Shown piece by piece: positions 1 to 7,732 of a stretch of 26,145 nucleotides of DNA (its first letter is position 1; each line of letters starts with the position of its first letter). Where the stretch lies: contig DASPTU010000058.1 of NCBI GenBank assembly GCA_035623255.1, positions 1 to 26,145 of the forward strand, written 5' to 3'. The notes beneath the pieces are model-generated. The model saw only the letters and a program-made list of their open reading frames with translations. It was not told the origin of the DNA and made no database searches. Position numbers and translations under genes: made by a program. The DNA is from JAFAGX01 sp035623255. Its GTDB lineage: Bacteria; Acidobacteriota; Terriglobia; Terriglobales; Acidobacteriaceae.

Positions 1-225
1 GCGCCTTTGCTGTTTACCGCATTCGGTAACCAGTATTGGAACTGGAAAATCAACCAGCCGACAGCCGCGCTTTCGTTGCAGGTATTTACTTATGCCATCT
101 CGCCGTTCGACGAATGGCATCGACAGGCTTGGGCGGGCGCCCTCATTTTAATTATTCTGATTGTGGTCGCGGTGAGCGCAGTACGAGTTGCCGCCAGCCA
201 CGGCATGCTGAAAGGGACAAGCTGA
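1..225 (+). CDS. pstA: Phosphate ABC transporter permease PstA, C-terminal fragment
   Basis: The reading frame is open from the first base and encodes the last 74 residues of an inner-membrane protein. It ends in a hydrophobic helix (ALILIILIVVAVSAVRVAA) and a short basic tail, as expected for the final transmembrane segment of a PstA/PstC-type permease. The preceding segment, with FDEWHRQAWAGAL, resembles the periplasmic loop before the last helix of PstA. The assignment rests mainly on position: pstB begins three bases after this stop and phoU follows, the usual pstA-pstB-phoU order. PstA forms the membrane channel of the high-affinity phosphate importer together with PstC. The 5' end lies outside the window, so start and regulation cannot be judged. 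Confidence 0.85.
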   Translation, partial: APLLFTAFGNQYWNWKINQPTAALSLQVFTYAISPFDEWHRQAWAGALILIILIVVAVSAVRVAASHGMLKGTS

Positions 226-228
226 TTT

Positions 229-987
229 ATGGGAGTTGGCATTAACGTCGAGCATCTCGATGCGTGGTTTGGCAAGACGCAATCGCTCCACGACATCAGC
301 ATGATGATTCAAGCTAACCATGCGACGGCAATCATCGGGCCGTCGGGATGCGGTAAATCGACTTTCGTTCGCTGTCTGAATCGTATGCACGAGACCATCC
401 CCGATGCGCGCGTGAGTGGTCGCGTCCGCATGGGCGACTTGGACGTATATAACGGAACGGCAGCCGTGCAGATCCGGCGGCGCATTGGCATGGTATTCCA
501 GAAACCCAATCCGTTTCCCACCATGTCAATCTACGACAATGTTGCGGCGGGGCTGAAGCTGAACGGGTTTCATGATCGCAGGCGCCTCGACGAAATCGTT
601 GAGCGTTCGCTGAAAGTGTCGGCGTTGTGGGACGAGGTAAAAGACAATCTTCGCAAGAAATCCGGCGCCAGCCTTTCCGGCGGTCAGCAGCAGCGGCTCT
701 GTATTGCACGTGCGCTCGCAGTCGAGCCGCAGGTGTTATTAATGGACGAACCCTGTTCCGCCCTCGACCCAATCTCGACCGGTAAAATCGAAGAATTGAT
801 TTTTCAGCTGAAAGAGAATTTCACCATCGTTATCGTTACTCACAACATGCAGCAGGCATCGCGAGTGGCCGAGTTTACCGGGTTCTTCCTCATGGGCAGG
901 CTGGTTGAGTTCGACAAGACCGAGAAGATTTTCACCACGCCTTCGGACAAGCGTACAGAGGACTACATTACAGGCAGGTTCGGATAA
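229..987 (+). CDS. pstB: Phosphate ABC transporter ATP-binding protein PstB
   Basis: This 252-residue protein is the cytoplasmic ATPase that powers phosphate import through PstCA. All ABC motifs are present and in order: Walker A GPSGCGKS at 37-44, Q-loop glutamine at about 91 in the PstB-typical VFQKPNPFP, signature LSGGQ at 149-153, Walker B ending in LLMDEP at 170-175, and the switch histidine at 205 (VTHNMQQA). The length and the wording around these motifs are diagnostic of PstB rather than other importers. The ATG at 229 sits three bases after pstA. The stop shares one base with the ATG of phoU, so the genes are very likely co-transcribed and translationally coupled. The promoter or Pho box would lie upstream of the window. 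Confidence 0.97.
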   Translation: MGVGINVEHLDAWFGKTQSLHDISMMIQANHATAIIGPSGCGKSTFVRCLNRMHETIPDARVSGRVRMGDLDVYNGTAAVQIRRRIGMVFQKPNPFPTMSIYDNVAAGLKLNGFHDRRRLDEIVERSLKVSALWDEVKDNLRKKSGASLSGGQQQRLCIARALAVEPQVLLMDEPCSALDPISTGKIEELIFQLKENFTIVIVTHNMQQASRVAEFTGFFLMGRLVEFDKTEKIFTTPSDKRTEDYITGRFG

Positions 988-1685
988 TGCGCACACGATT
1001 TCAGCAAGGTCTGGATGATCTGCGAACGCGACTGCTTCGCATGGGCGGCCTGGCTGAGCAGGCGGTTGACCGCGCCTGCCAAGCCTATTTCGACCGCGAC
1101 CTCAACCGCTGTCATTTGGTGCTTGAGGGTGAGTCTCAGATCAACGAAGCCGAGCGGGACATCGATGAACTCGCGTTCGATCTGCTTGCCATGCAGCAGC
1201 CGATGGCGGTGGACCTGCGGTTTATTCTCGCTGTCACAAAAATCAACTCTGACCTGGAGCGTGTCGGCGATCAAGCCGTAAATATCGCTGAGCGCGTGAT
1301 GGATCTGGTTGAATTGCCCAAAGCCGACCTTCCGGTAGACATCCCTCGAATGGCAGGCGCGGTCTCGGCCATGGTACGGCGCGCGCTGGAATCGTTTATC
1401 GAAGGTAAAGCCGAACTTGCACAGGCCGTCTTAGAAATGGACAACGTGGTAGATCGCATGCGGGATGAGGCTTTTATGACCTTGGTCAAGACCATGAATG
1501 CTCATCCGGATGTGACCCGTCAGGCCGTAGATGCGCTGCTGATTGCGCGCAACCTGGAGCGCGTTGCCGACCACGCTACCAACATCGCCGAGGACGTTAT
1601 CTTTTGGGTGCGCGGGGCTGACGTCCGGCATAATGTGCAGCAGGAAAACCTCGGGCAGGAGACCCGGCGAGTCACTGGCCTTTAA
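987..1685 (+). CDS. phoU: Phosphate-specific transport accessory protein PhoU
   Basis: The protein has 232 residues, the normal PhoU length, and is all-helical with two PhoU repeats. Each repeat carries the metal-binding E-x3-D signature: LERVGDQAVNIAE around 90-102 and LERVADHATNIAED around 190-203. PhoU is a cytoplasmic peripheral protein that restrains the PstSCAB transporter and the PhoR/PhoB phosphate sensor under phosphate-replete conditions. Its ATG overlaps the last base of the pstB stop codon, indicating translational coupling. The 3' end overlaps the 3' end of the convergent methyltransferase gene by 14 bases. No phoR or phoB is visible, so the regulatory partners are elsewhere. Confidence 0.96.
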   Translation: MRTRFQQGLDDLRTRLLRMGGLAEQAVDRACQAYFDRDLNRCHLVLEGESQINEAERDIDELAFDLLAMQQPMAVDLRFILAVTKINSDLERVGDQAVNIAERVMDLVELPKADLPVDIPRMAGAVSAMVRRALESFIEGKAELAQAVLEMDNVVDRMRDEAFMTLVKTMNAHPDVTRQAVDALLIARNLERVADHATNIAEDVIFWVRGADVRHNVQQENLGQETRRVTGL

Positions 1686-2379
1686 CAAGAGTTTGATCTG
1701 TCATTCGTTCGGTCTGAAACACCAGGAAGTAATCCATCCCATCACCCTTGACGAAGTCGTATTGTTCCACCCGTCGGTAGCCGGCTTTCGACATCTCCTG
1801 GATCACTACATCCTGCGTGACACCGTGGTTTTCAGCGTTTCCATTACGGTCAATAATGCCAATCTTCGCGCCGGAGCGTAGCGAACCGCGAAGATTCCGG
1901 AACAGGGTGATTGGCGTTTTCACTTCGTGGTAAGTCTTTAACACCAGCACCGCATCAATCGATTCCGCGGGGAGCATCGGATCATCGCTGCGGCTCAGAA
2001 TCGTCTTGACATTGGTCAGGTGGGCTTCCTTGATTCGATTCGCGATGTAGCGGATCGCCTCAGGATTGATGTCAACGGCATATACAGTGCCGGACTCGCC
2101 CACTCGCGGCGCGGCTCGGACCGTGAACCAGCCCGACCCGGCGCCAATGTCGGCCACAGTCTTTCCCGTGGTGACTCCGAGAATGTCCATCACACGGTTG
2201 ATTTGAAGCCTTTCATCGCGCCCCGGCGAATCAAAGATGGACAGATCGCCGGTGTAGGGTTTGCTGGTCTTACGGGATCCCGGTTCTTGCGCATGGATCC
2301 GTATGACGTGTGAAGGAAAGGCCGCGAGCCCTAACAGCGTCAAGAACAGCGCGACCTGCAAGGAATGACGCTTAGACAT
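1672..2379 (-). CDS. Class I SAM-dependent methyltransferase with apparent signal peptide
   Basis: This 235-residue protein has the Rossmann-type SAM motif I VADIGAGSGWFT (about 75-86) and the acidic residue after strand 2 in YAVDINPEA (D103), followed by strand-4 and strand-5 patterns of class I methyltransferases. The first 30 residues (basic MSKRH, hydrophobic LFLTLLGLAAF, then small residues and HAQ) look like a Sec signal peptide, so the protein may be exported or anchored. The substrate is unknown. It starts at an ATG opposite the promoter region of the small secreted protein and ends convergently inside the last codons of phoU. An alternative is a cytoplasmic enzyme with a misplaced start, but no internal start gives a clearly better N-terminus. 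Confidence 0.8.
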   Translation of the reverse strand: MSKRHSLQVALFLTLLGLAAFPSHVIRIHAQEPGSRKTSKPYTGDLSIFDSPGRDERLQINRVMDILGVTTGKTVADIGAGSGWFTVRAAPRVGESGTVYAVDINPEAIRYIANRIKEAHLTNVKTILSRSDDPMLPAESIDAVLVLKTYHEVKTPITLFRNLRGSLRSGAKIGIIDRNGNAENHGVTQDVVIQEMSKAGYRRVEQYDFVKGDGMDYFLVFQTERMTDQTLVKGQ

Positions 2380-2523
2380 AGGCGAAGAATCTCAAGGCAA
2401 TTCTTATCTTATGGACACGGAAGAACGCTACCGGTTAGCATGATGCCCGACCGCGGGGCCGGTTATTCCGTAATATTTCGTCTGACGGCTCTGGTGCTCA
2501 AATATGTGATTCTGAGGTGTGGC

Positions 2524-2910
2524 ATGTCGCGAATCTCAATCTCAAGCGCCTTGGTTGGTGCAGCTGTGCTCTTGTTGCTGGTCTCTGCATTCCCGGCAGA
2601 TAACGGTAAGGTAGTCAACGTCAACGGGTTTGTGCTGGACTCTGCCTGTGCTTTCACTAAGAATTTGAGCAAGCCGATCAGCGCGGATTGTGCCCGAGCT
2701 TGTGCGAAGGCCGGTTCTCCGCTTGTAATCCTGGCTGGGGATGGCACAATCTATTGGCCCATTGCCGACACTACGCCATCCAGCGGCCAGAATGACAAAC
2801 TTCTACCTTTTGCCGGCGAAAAGGTGACAGCGAGCGGAAGAGTCTACCAGCGAGGCGGCTCCAACGCGATCGTAATCGAAAAGATTGCCGCCCTGCCCAG
2901 TGCAAAGTAG
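2524..2910 (+). CDS. Small secreted cysteine-containing protein, function unknown
   Basis: I choose the ATG at 2524, which gives 128 residues and follows GAGGTG at 2514-2519; the longer reading frame back to 2365 has no visible merit. Residues 1-25 form a signal peptide (SALVGAAVLLLLVSAF). The mature part has VNGFVLDSACAF, a second Cys pair ADCARAC (C56, C60), a DGTIYWP turn, and a beta-rich end FAGEKVTASGRVYQRGG. The pattern of Cys, a DG-x-Y element and GxxVxxxGxV resembles small OB-fold-like secreted proteins common in Acidobacteriota (possibly the DUF5818 type); this is by eye only. The gene ends nine bases before the end of the convergent kinase gene. Periplasmic location is inferred; no function can be assigned. 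Confidence 0.75.
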   Translation: MSRISISSALVGAAVLLLLVSAFPADNGKVVNVNGFVLDSACAFTKNLSKPISADCARACAKAGSPLVILAGDGTIYWPIADTTPSSGQNDKLLPFAGEKVTASGRVYQRGGSNAIVIEKIAALPSAK

Positions 2911-2919
2911 ATTCTCCCG

Positions 2920-4359
2920 TCACGCCACGGGCACGGTAAAATAGAACACCGAGCCGCGTCCGAGCTGACTCGTTACACCGATGTGTCCCCCATGTGCTTC
3001 AACAATCGCTTTGGCGATCGCCAGGCCCATTCCCGTACCCTGCACCTGCATTCGTTGATTCCGGCCGCGGTAGAACTTCTCGAAGATTAGTGATTGCTCG
3101 AAATCATCAATGCCAGGCCCTCGGTCCGCGACGCTGATCATCAGCATTCGGTTTTTAACTTCGCCGGTAATGTAAATCTCGCTGTCCGGTGGCGAATACT
3201 TCGCCGCGTTCTCCATGAGTTGGGCGATCACCTCGGAGATACGATCCACGTCAATTCGAGCCGCCGGGAGGTCTTGCGGTAGTTGAACGTTAACCGGATG
3301 CTTGCCCAATACTGCCCTTGATTTCGCAATCGCGTCATCCACTGCTTCCTGCACCTGATGCTGTCCCAAGCGCAACTCGACCTCGTGGGCCTCGAGTTGC
3401 GCCATCTCGGCTGCTTCGCCGACCAGGCGGTTGAGACGATCACTCTCCTCATTAATGACCGTCAGCAGTTCTTGTCGTTGGGCTTCATCTAAGCGCGGGT
3501 TTGAGAGCATGGTCGTTACCGACGCCTTGATGCCAGTCAACGGCGTACGAAATTCGTGGGTCACGGAATCCAGCAGCGCCGAACGCAATTGTTCACTCTC
3601 CCGAGCGGCCTCCGCTTTGCTCAGCTTCTCAACCGCGCCCGCACGTTCAGTAGCGATCGCTATCAGACTGCTCATGGCTTCCAACGTCTCGCGAGACAGC
3701 TGAGCGCCAGACAATCCCATGCTGCCCACTACACGTACGCCCATGCGCAGCGGCATGAAAACTACTCCCCGTTCCGCGTCAATCTGAGGCTCTCCCCGCA
3801 TGGCTACGAGGCGAAGATCATGCCGGTCAAGGACATCTCGATCTATGCTGGATCGGTAGATGTCCGGCCGGCTGGTTAGGGAAATGGCAGCCGCCTCAAC
3901 TCCGAACGACTCCACTATGTAGCGCGGGATGGCATTGAGCAGTTCAGCTATGTTCTCGCTCCCCAGGAGTTGCTGGCTAAACTTATAGAGGCGCTCAGCC
4001 TCTTCGCGGCGCAGGTTCGCACTTTGGGCTTCGCGGCGTGCCCGCTCGGCGAGTTGACTGGCAATAACGGCGGTCACAAGAAATGCAAACAGAGCAACCC
4101 AATTCTGCGGGTCGGCAATAGTCAAGGTGCCGATGGGAGGTAAAAAGTAGTAATTGAATGCCAGGGTCGCCAGCAAAGCCATGAATATGGCGGGCCTTAG
4201 GCCCCAGGTGGCGGAAACGATAACAACAGCAATTACAAAGATCAGTGCGGCCGTGGTGGGATTTACTTGCACAAGCACATGGCATGCGAAAACGATTACC
4301 GCAATCACCACCACCGTACCCGCAAACTGCAGCACCGTTTTCAGAATCGCCGGTCTCAC
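2920..4359 (-). CDS. kdpD: KdpD-type membrane histidine kinase half (DUF4118-GAF-HisKA-HATPase)
   Basis: From the GTG at 4359 the protein has 479 residues and equals the C-terminal half of KdpD. Residues about 7-105 form four transmembrane helices of the DUF4118 type, followed by an arginine-rich stretch (106-118) like the positive cluster in KdpD, a GAF-like region (about 125-240), HisKA with the phospho-accepting histidine H268 in SVTHEFRTPLTG, and an HATPase domain with N-box ENAAKYSP (N384), DRGPGI (412-417) and GTGMGL (441-446). The soluble KdpD/USP part is missing here and is encoded divergently just upstream. The frame stays open to 4479, but that would overlap the divergent gene; the GTG precedes the first helix and leaves a 55-base intergenic region. 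Expected role: phosphorylate KdpE in response to K+ limitation. Confidence 0.9.
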   Translation of the reverse strand: MRPAILKTVLQFAGTVVVIAVIVFACHVLVQVNPTTAALIFVIAVVIVSATWGLRPAIFMALLATLAFNYYFLPPIGTLTIADPQNWVALFAFLVTAVIASQLAERARREAQSANLRREEAERLYKFSQQLLGSENIAELLNAIPRYIVESFGVEAAAISLTSRPDIYRSSIDRDVLDRHDLRLVAMRGEPQIDAERGVVFMPLRMGVRVVGSMGLSGAQLSRETLEAMSSLIAIATERAGAVEKLSKAEAARESEQLRSALLDSVTHEFRTPLTGIKASVTTMLSNPRLDEAQRQELLTVINEESDRLNRLVGEAAEMAQLEAHEVELRLGQHQVQEAVDDAIAKSRAVLGKHPVNVQLPQDLPAARIDVDRISEVIAQLMENAAKYSPPDSEIYITGEVKNRMLMISVADRGPGIDDFEQSLIFEKFYRGRNQRMQVQGTGMGLAIAKAIVEAHGGHIGVTSQLGRGSVFYFTVPVA

Positions 4360-4384
4360 GCCGCGATTGTAGCTGACATCGACA

Positions 4385-4407
4385 ATTTTCGTGTCCTCGA
4401 CGAAAAT
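4385..4407. promoter_or_regulatory. Perfect inverted repeat between the two divergent kdpD halves
   Basis: The arms ATTTTCGT (4385-4392) and ACGAAAAT (4400-4407) are exact reverse complements separated by seven bases. The repeat lies in the 55-base gap between the minus-strand kinase start (4359) and the plus-strand sensor ATG (4415), ending seven bases before that ATG. Two-fold symmetry in a divergent control region fits a dimeric repressor or activator site; it could also fold in the mRNA and affect translation of the sensor half. It does not resemble the TTTAT-N6-TTTAC pattern of KdpE sites. Confidence 0.5.
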
Positions 4408-4414
4408 ATCGGCG

Positions 4415-5533
4415 ATGGCTAAAACTCCTGAACAATGGCTGGAAGAGACCTCGCCGCCGAACAAGGGAGGTGCGTTCAAGCTTTTTCTGGGCTACGCCCC
4501 CGGTGTAGGCAAAACCTTCACCATGCTGAGCGAAGCCATTCGGCGGCATAGTCGCGGGGAAGACGTGGTCATCGGTGTCGTGGAATCGCACGGCCGCAAG
4601 GCGACTGCCGAACTGGCGGCACAGTTGGAGGCAGTTCCCCGCAAGAAACTCCTCTACAAAGGAACCGTCTTTGAAGAGATGGATGTGGATGCCATTCTCG
4701 CCCGTCATCCGCGGGTAGTTCTGGTCGACGAGTTGGCTCATACCAACGTCGAAGGCAGCAAGCATCACAAACGATATCAAGACGTGCTGGAAATCCTCGA
4801 CGCTGGCATTGACGTGCTTTCCACCATGAACATCCAGCACCTGGAAAGTGTCACACCGACTGTGCAGAGCCTGACGGGGATTACGGTGCGGGAAACCGTT
4901 CCCGACTGGGTCCTCAAGCGTGTAGATGAAGTGGTGATGTCCGACTTAACTCCAGAGGCCCTGCAGAACCGGATGCGGCGTGGTGACATTTACCCGCTCG
5001 ACAGGGTGGGACGTGCGTTGGGTAACTTTTTTCGTCCCGGCAATCTCATCGCACTACGCGAACTTGCGCTACGCCAGGTGGCCCAGGCGGTGGATCGCAG
5101 CTTGGAGTCCTACCGCGAGAAAGACCAAAGCACGGGCGCTGTACCGGTCCGTGAGCGAATTGGAGTTGCGGTCAGTTCAAATCCTGCGGCCCAGTACCTG
5201 ATTGCCCGCGGTGCCCGCATGGCGCAAGCCATGGATGGCGAGCTGTTCGTCATTTATGTTGACATGGGTCAGGATACCAGTGAGAGGAACCAGAAGACTC
5301 TGGCAGCCAATCTGCAATTCGCGGAGAATGTCGGAGCACATATCGTAAAAGTGAAGGCTACCACCGTCGCAGAGGCTGTTGCCAACCTGGTTCGCGAAAA
5401 GCATATCACCCAGGTGGTTTTTGGACGTTCGGCGACCACGGGGATGAAAAGGTACTTTTATCTTTCCGCAATTCATAAATTCTTGCGTGACGCCCCGCCG
5501 GTGGACGTTCACATTGTCACCCAGGAGCGCTAG
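4415..5533 (+). CDS. kdpD: KdpD N-terminal sensor half (KdpD domain plus USP domain), stand-alone
   Basis: The 372-residue product from the ATG at 4415 is a soluble protein matching only the cytoplasmic N-terminus of KdpD. It has the Walker A-like GYAPGVGKT (26-34), Walker B-like VVLVDE (101-106), the KdpD-typical AHTN and GIDVLSTMNIQHLESV, then a universal-stress-protein domain from about 246 to 370 with FGRSATTG near 337-343. In full-length KdpD these regions regulate the kinase; USP domains of some KdpD proteins bind cyclic-di-AMP. No transmembrane helix or kinase domain follows: the frame stops and kdpE begins seven bases later, so it is co-transcribed with kdpE. The kinase half is divergent. 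Function as a trans-acting input module is inferred. Confidence 0.92.
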   Translation: MAKTPEQWLEETSPPNKGGAFKLFLGYAPGVGKTFTMLSEAIRRHSRGEDVVIGVVESHGRKATAELAAQLEAVPRKKLLYKGTVFEEMDVDAILARHPRVVLVDELAHTNVEGSKHHKRYQDVLEILDAGIDVLSTMNIQHLESVTPTVQSLTGITVRETVPDWVLKRVDEVVMSDLTPEALQNRMRRGDIYPLDRVGRALGNFFRPGNLIALRELALRQVAQAVDRSLESYREKDQSTGAVPVRERIGVAVSSNPAAQYLIARGARMAQAMDGELFVIYVDMGQDTSERNQKTLAANLQFAENVGAHIVKVKATTVAEAVANLVREKHITQVVFGRSATTGMKRYFYLSAIHKFLRDAPPVDVHIVTQER

Positions 5534-5540
5534 TGGCGCG

Positions 5541-6230
5541 ATGACGGAACACCGTCGAATCCTTGTTGTAGATGACGAACCGCAGATCACGCGCGTGCTG
5601 CGCACCAGCCTATCGAGCCACGGATACGATATCCGCGTTGCCAACGACGGTGAGACCGCCCTGGAAATCATGAAGGACTGGACTCCTGATCTGGTAATTA
5701 CCGATCTCGCCATGCCGAACATGGATGGTCTTCAACTCTGCCGCAAATTGCGGGCGTCGGCACACATCCCCATCATCGTGCTGTCTGTCCGAGGGGAGGA
5801 AAGAACAAAGGTTCAGGCGTTGGACGTCGGCGCAGATGACTATGTCACCAAACCTTTCGGCATCGAAGAACTGTTGGCGCGGGTGCGTGCGAATCTGCGG
5901 CGAATTCGAGCCGACGATGAGCCCTCCCTGATTGAGGTTGGTGATTTTCGCATCGACCTCGCGGCCCACAAGGTGAGTCTACGGAATCGCGATGTCCGTC
6001 TTACTCCTAAAGAGTTCGATCTGCTCGTGTATTTGGCGCGACATCCGGGTAAGGTGGTTACCCATCGCGCGTTGCTCAGTGCAATTTGGGGCGGTCAGAG
6101 TACAGAGCAGGTGGAATATTTGCGAGTATTTGTCGGACAGTTGCGCAAAAAGCTGGAGCCCGAAGCTTCGGCGCCTCGTTATATTGTGACGGAGCCCTGG
6201 GTCGGATACCGGTTCGAACCGGGAAAATAG
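5541..6230 (+). CDS. kdpE: OmpR/PhoB-family response regulator KdpE
   Basis: This 229-residue regulator has a receiver domain (acid pair D11/D12, phospho-acceptor D55, S82, lysine K104 in YVTKPFG) and a C-terminal winged-helix domain (about 135-227) ending in RYIVTEPWVGYRFEP, the characteristic KdpE C-terminus. The ATG at 5541 starts at the canonical RRILVVDDE strand and lies seven bases after the sensor half, so both are likely one transcript ended by the hairpin at 6262-6300. KdpE activates kdpFABC. Candidate target sites in this window are at 7733-7748 and 8319-8339. A second copy of the C-terminal motif occurs as a relic near 8224. Confidence 0.95.
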   Translation: MTEHRRILVVDDEPQITRVLRTSLSSHGYDIRVANDGETALEIMKDWTPDLVITDLAMPNMDGLQLCRKLRASAHIPIIVLSVRGEERTKVQALDVGADDYVTKPFGIEELLARVRANLRRIRADDEPSLIEVGDFRIDLAAHKVSLRNRDVRLTPKEFDLLVYLARHPGKVVTHRALLSAIWGGQSTEQVEYLRVFVGQLRKKLEPEASAPRYIVTEPWVGYRFEPGK

Positions 6231-6261
6231 CCGTACAGGTTTTCCCCGATTGCCCTGGTGC

Positions 6262-6300
6262 AGCGAGCAGCCTAAGCTGGACTGCTCGCTCTTTTTCTCT
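6262..6300 (+). terminator. Rho-independent terminator of the sensor-kdpE transcript
   Basis: A perfect 9-bp stem (AGCGAGCAG at 6262-6270, CTGCTCGCT at 6282-6290) closes an 11-base loop and is followed by the T-rich tail CTTTTTCTCT. It lies 31 bases after the kdpE stop and separates kdpE from the next kinase gene, which therefore needs its own promoter or read-through. Confidence 0.85.
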
Positions 6301-6323
6301 TAATCTCCGCCGGGAGTTACGTA

Positions 6324-7616
6324 ATGGGTGCTCTCGCTACGCCTCCGCGAAGCAAGGGTTTGGTGCTCGTTTCGGCAGCCGCGGTGGCCGCCATGGTTAC
6401 AGCATTAGCCCTGGTACCGCAAACCTTCCGAGGATTGTTCACCACTCAATTCCTGCCACATGTTTACTGCTATCTGTATGACAAGCGTCTGATTGCAGTG
6501 CACCTCGGCGCGGACACGGCCATCTGGCTCTCATACGTGTCAATCTCAGTGACTCTCGGTTACCTCGTCTACCGCACGCGGCGAGAAATTCCTTTCAGCT
6601 GGATGTTTATCGCGTTTGGGACCTTCATTATCGCGTGTGGCTTCACTCACCTTATGGAAGTGGTGGTTCTATGGAAGCCGGTTTATTGGTTCTCCGCCGA
6701 AGTGAAGGTGTTAACCGCCATTGCTTCCGTCATCACGGCGGTCGCCCTCCCTCCACTGATACCTAAGGTGCGTGAAATGGTCGCCGCCGCGGAAAGCTCC
6801 AGGCAGCATGAGCAACGGCTTGAGATAGCAAATAACGAGCTATTTCATGCCAATGAGGCGTTGAAACAGGAAGTAGGAAAGCGCACGCGCGCCGAGCAGG
6901 AACTGCGTGCCCTTTCGGGTCACCTCTTGCGTCTGCAGGACGATGAACGGCGGCGCTTGGCGAGAGAACTGCATGATAGCACCGGCCAAATTCTCGCCGC
7001 CATACAGCTGAATCTTTCTCTGGCTAAGCAGCAGTTGGCGGGCACGGACGGCAACGTGCAGCGCTGGCTCGAGGATAGCGTCCGGTTGACGAATCAGGCC
7101 ATTGGGGACGTTCGTACCATGTCGTACCTCCTCCATCCTCCGATGCTGGACGAGGCTGGCCTTGGACATGCGTTGCAGTGGTACGTGGATGGGTTCGTGG
7201 AGCGGAGCGGCATCGAAGTGGCGCTGCAGCTACCCACAACCCTCGATCGGCCCTCTCCTGATCTGGAGGTTGCGATTTTTCGTACGGTGCAGGAGTGTCT
7301 AACCAACATTCACCGACATTCCGAAAGTCGCAAAGCAGAAATCAAACTTACCGTAAACTCCCAGGAGCTGGTCCTTTCAATCCGCGATTACGGCAAAGGA
7401 ATTTCGAACAACCTCCTTGGCGTACAAAACCGGGGCAGCACTAGGTTCGGTGTCGGGTTACGTGGAATGGCCGAACGGATGGCGCAATTGGGAGGAAGCT
7501 TGACGGTAGCTGCGGCTAACCCGGGCACGGTCGTGGAAGCCTCTCTGCCGCTGTTGGTCGCTTCCGGAAACCATTCCGAGGTATCGGCTCGAAGATCCGC
7601 CGCAGTCAAACTCTAG
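6324..7616 (+). CDS. Ethylene-receptor-like (ETR1-type) membrane histidine kinase
   Basis: The 430-residue kinase starts at an ATG seven bases after GGGAG (6312-6316). After an extra N-terminal helix (about 11-33), residues 62-150 are a three-helix domain like the ethylene-binding domain of plant ETR1: DTAIWLSY aligns with ETR1 D25 to Y32, and FIIACGFTHL with the segment carrying I62, C65 and H69. Thus D64, Y71, I102, C105 and H109 match the residues known to bind Cu(I) and ethylene. A coiled linker (155-200) leads to a NarL-type HisKA_3 domain (H217 in ARELHDSTG) and an HATPase domain (ECLTNIHRH; GVGLRGM). No LuxR-type partner regulator is nearby. Copper or ethylene sensing is inferred from residue conservation; another hydrophobic ligand is possible. 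Confidence 0.9.
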   Translation: MGALATPPRSKGLVLVSAAAVAAMVTALALVPQTFRGLFTTQFLPHVYCYLYDKRLIAVHLGADTAIWLSYVSISVTLGYLVYRTRREIPFSWMFIAFGTFIIACGFTHLMEVVVLWKPVYWFSAEVKVLTAIASVITAVALPPLIPKVREMVAAAESSRQHEQRLEIANNELFHANEALKQEVGKRTRAEQELRALSGHLLRLQDDERRRLARELHDSTGQILAAIQLNLSLAKQQLAGTDGNVQRWLEDSVRLTNQAIGDVRTMSYLLHPPMLDEAGLGHALQWYVDGFVERSGIEVALQLPTTLDRPSPDLEVAIFRTVQECLTNIHRHSESRKAEIKLTVNSQELVLSIRDYGKGISNNLLGVQNRGSTRFGVGLRGMAERMAQLGGSLTVAAANPGTVVEASLPLLVASGNHSEVSARRSAAVKL

Positions 7617-7732
7617 CGGTCTGGGCTTCTTTCAACGAACCTTCCTGGCGCTGATACTGGGTGCCGTCCTACTCCGGCGCGAAGGATGCACTTTACTCAC
7701 AGGGCTCCTGCCTTACGAACATTCTACGAAGT

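Noticed and set aside
3995..4840. 281-codon minus-strand frame spanning both kdpD halves
   Set aside because: It is out of frame with the kinase half, and antisense to the sensor half, both of which have clear motifs.
2920..5533. Split kdpD as a frameshifted pseudogene
   Set aside because: The parts are on opposite strands, each complete at a domain boundary with intact motifs, so a point mutation cannot explain it.
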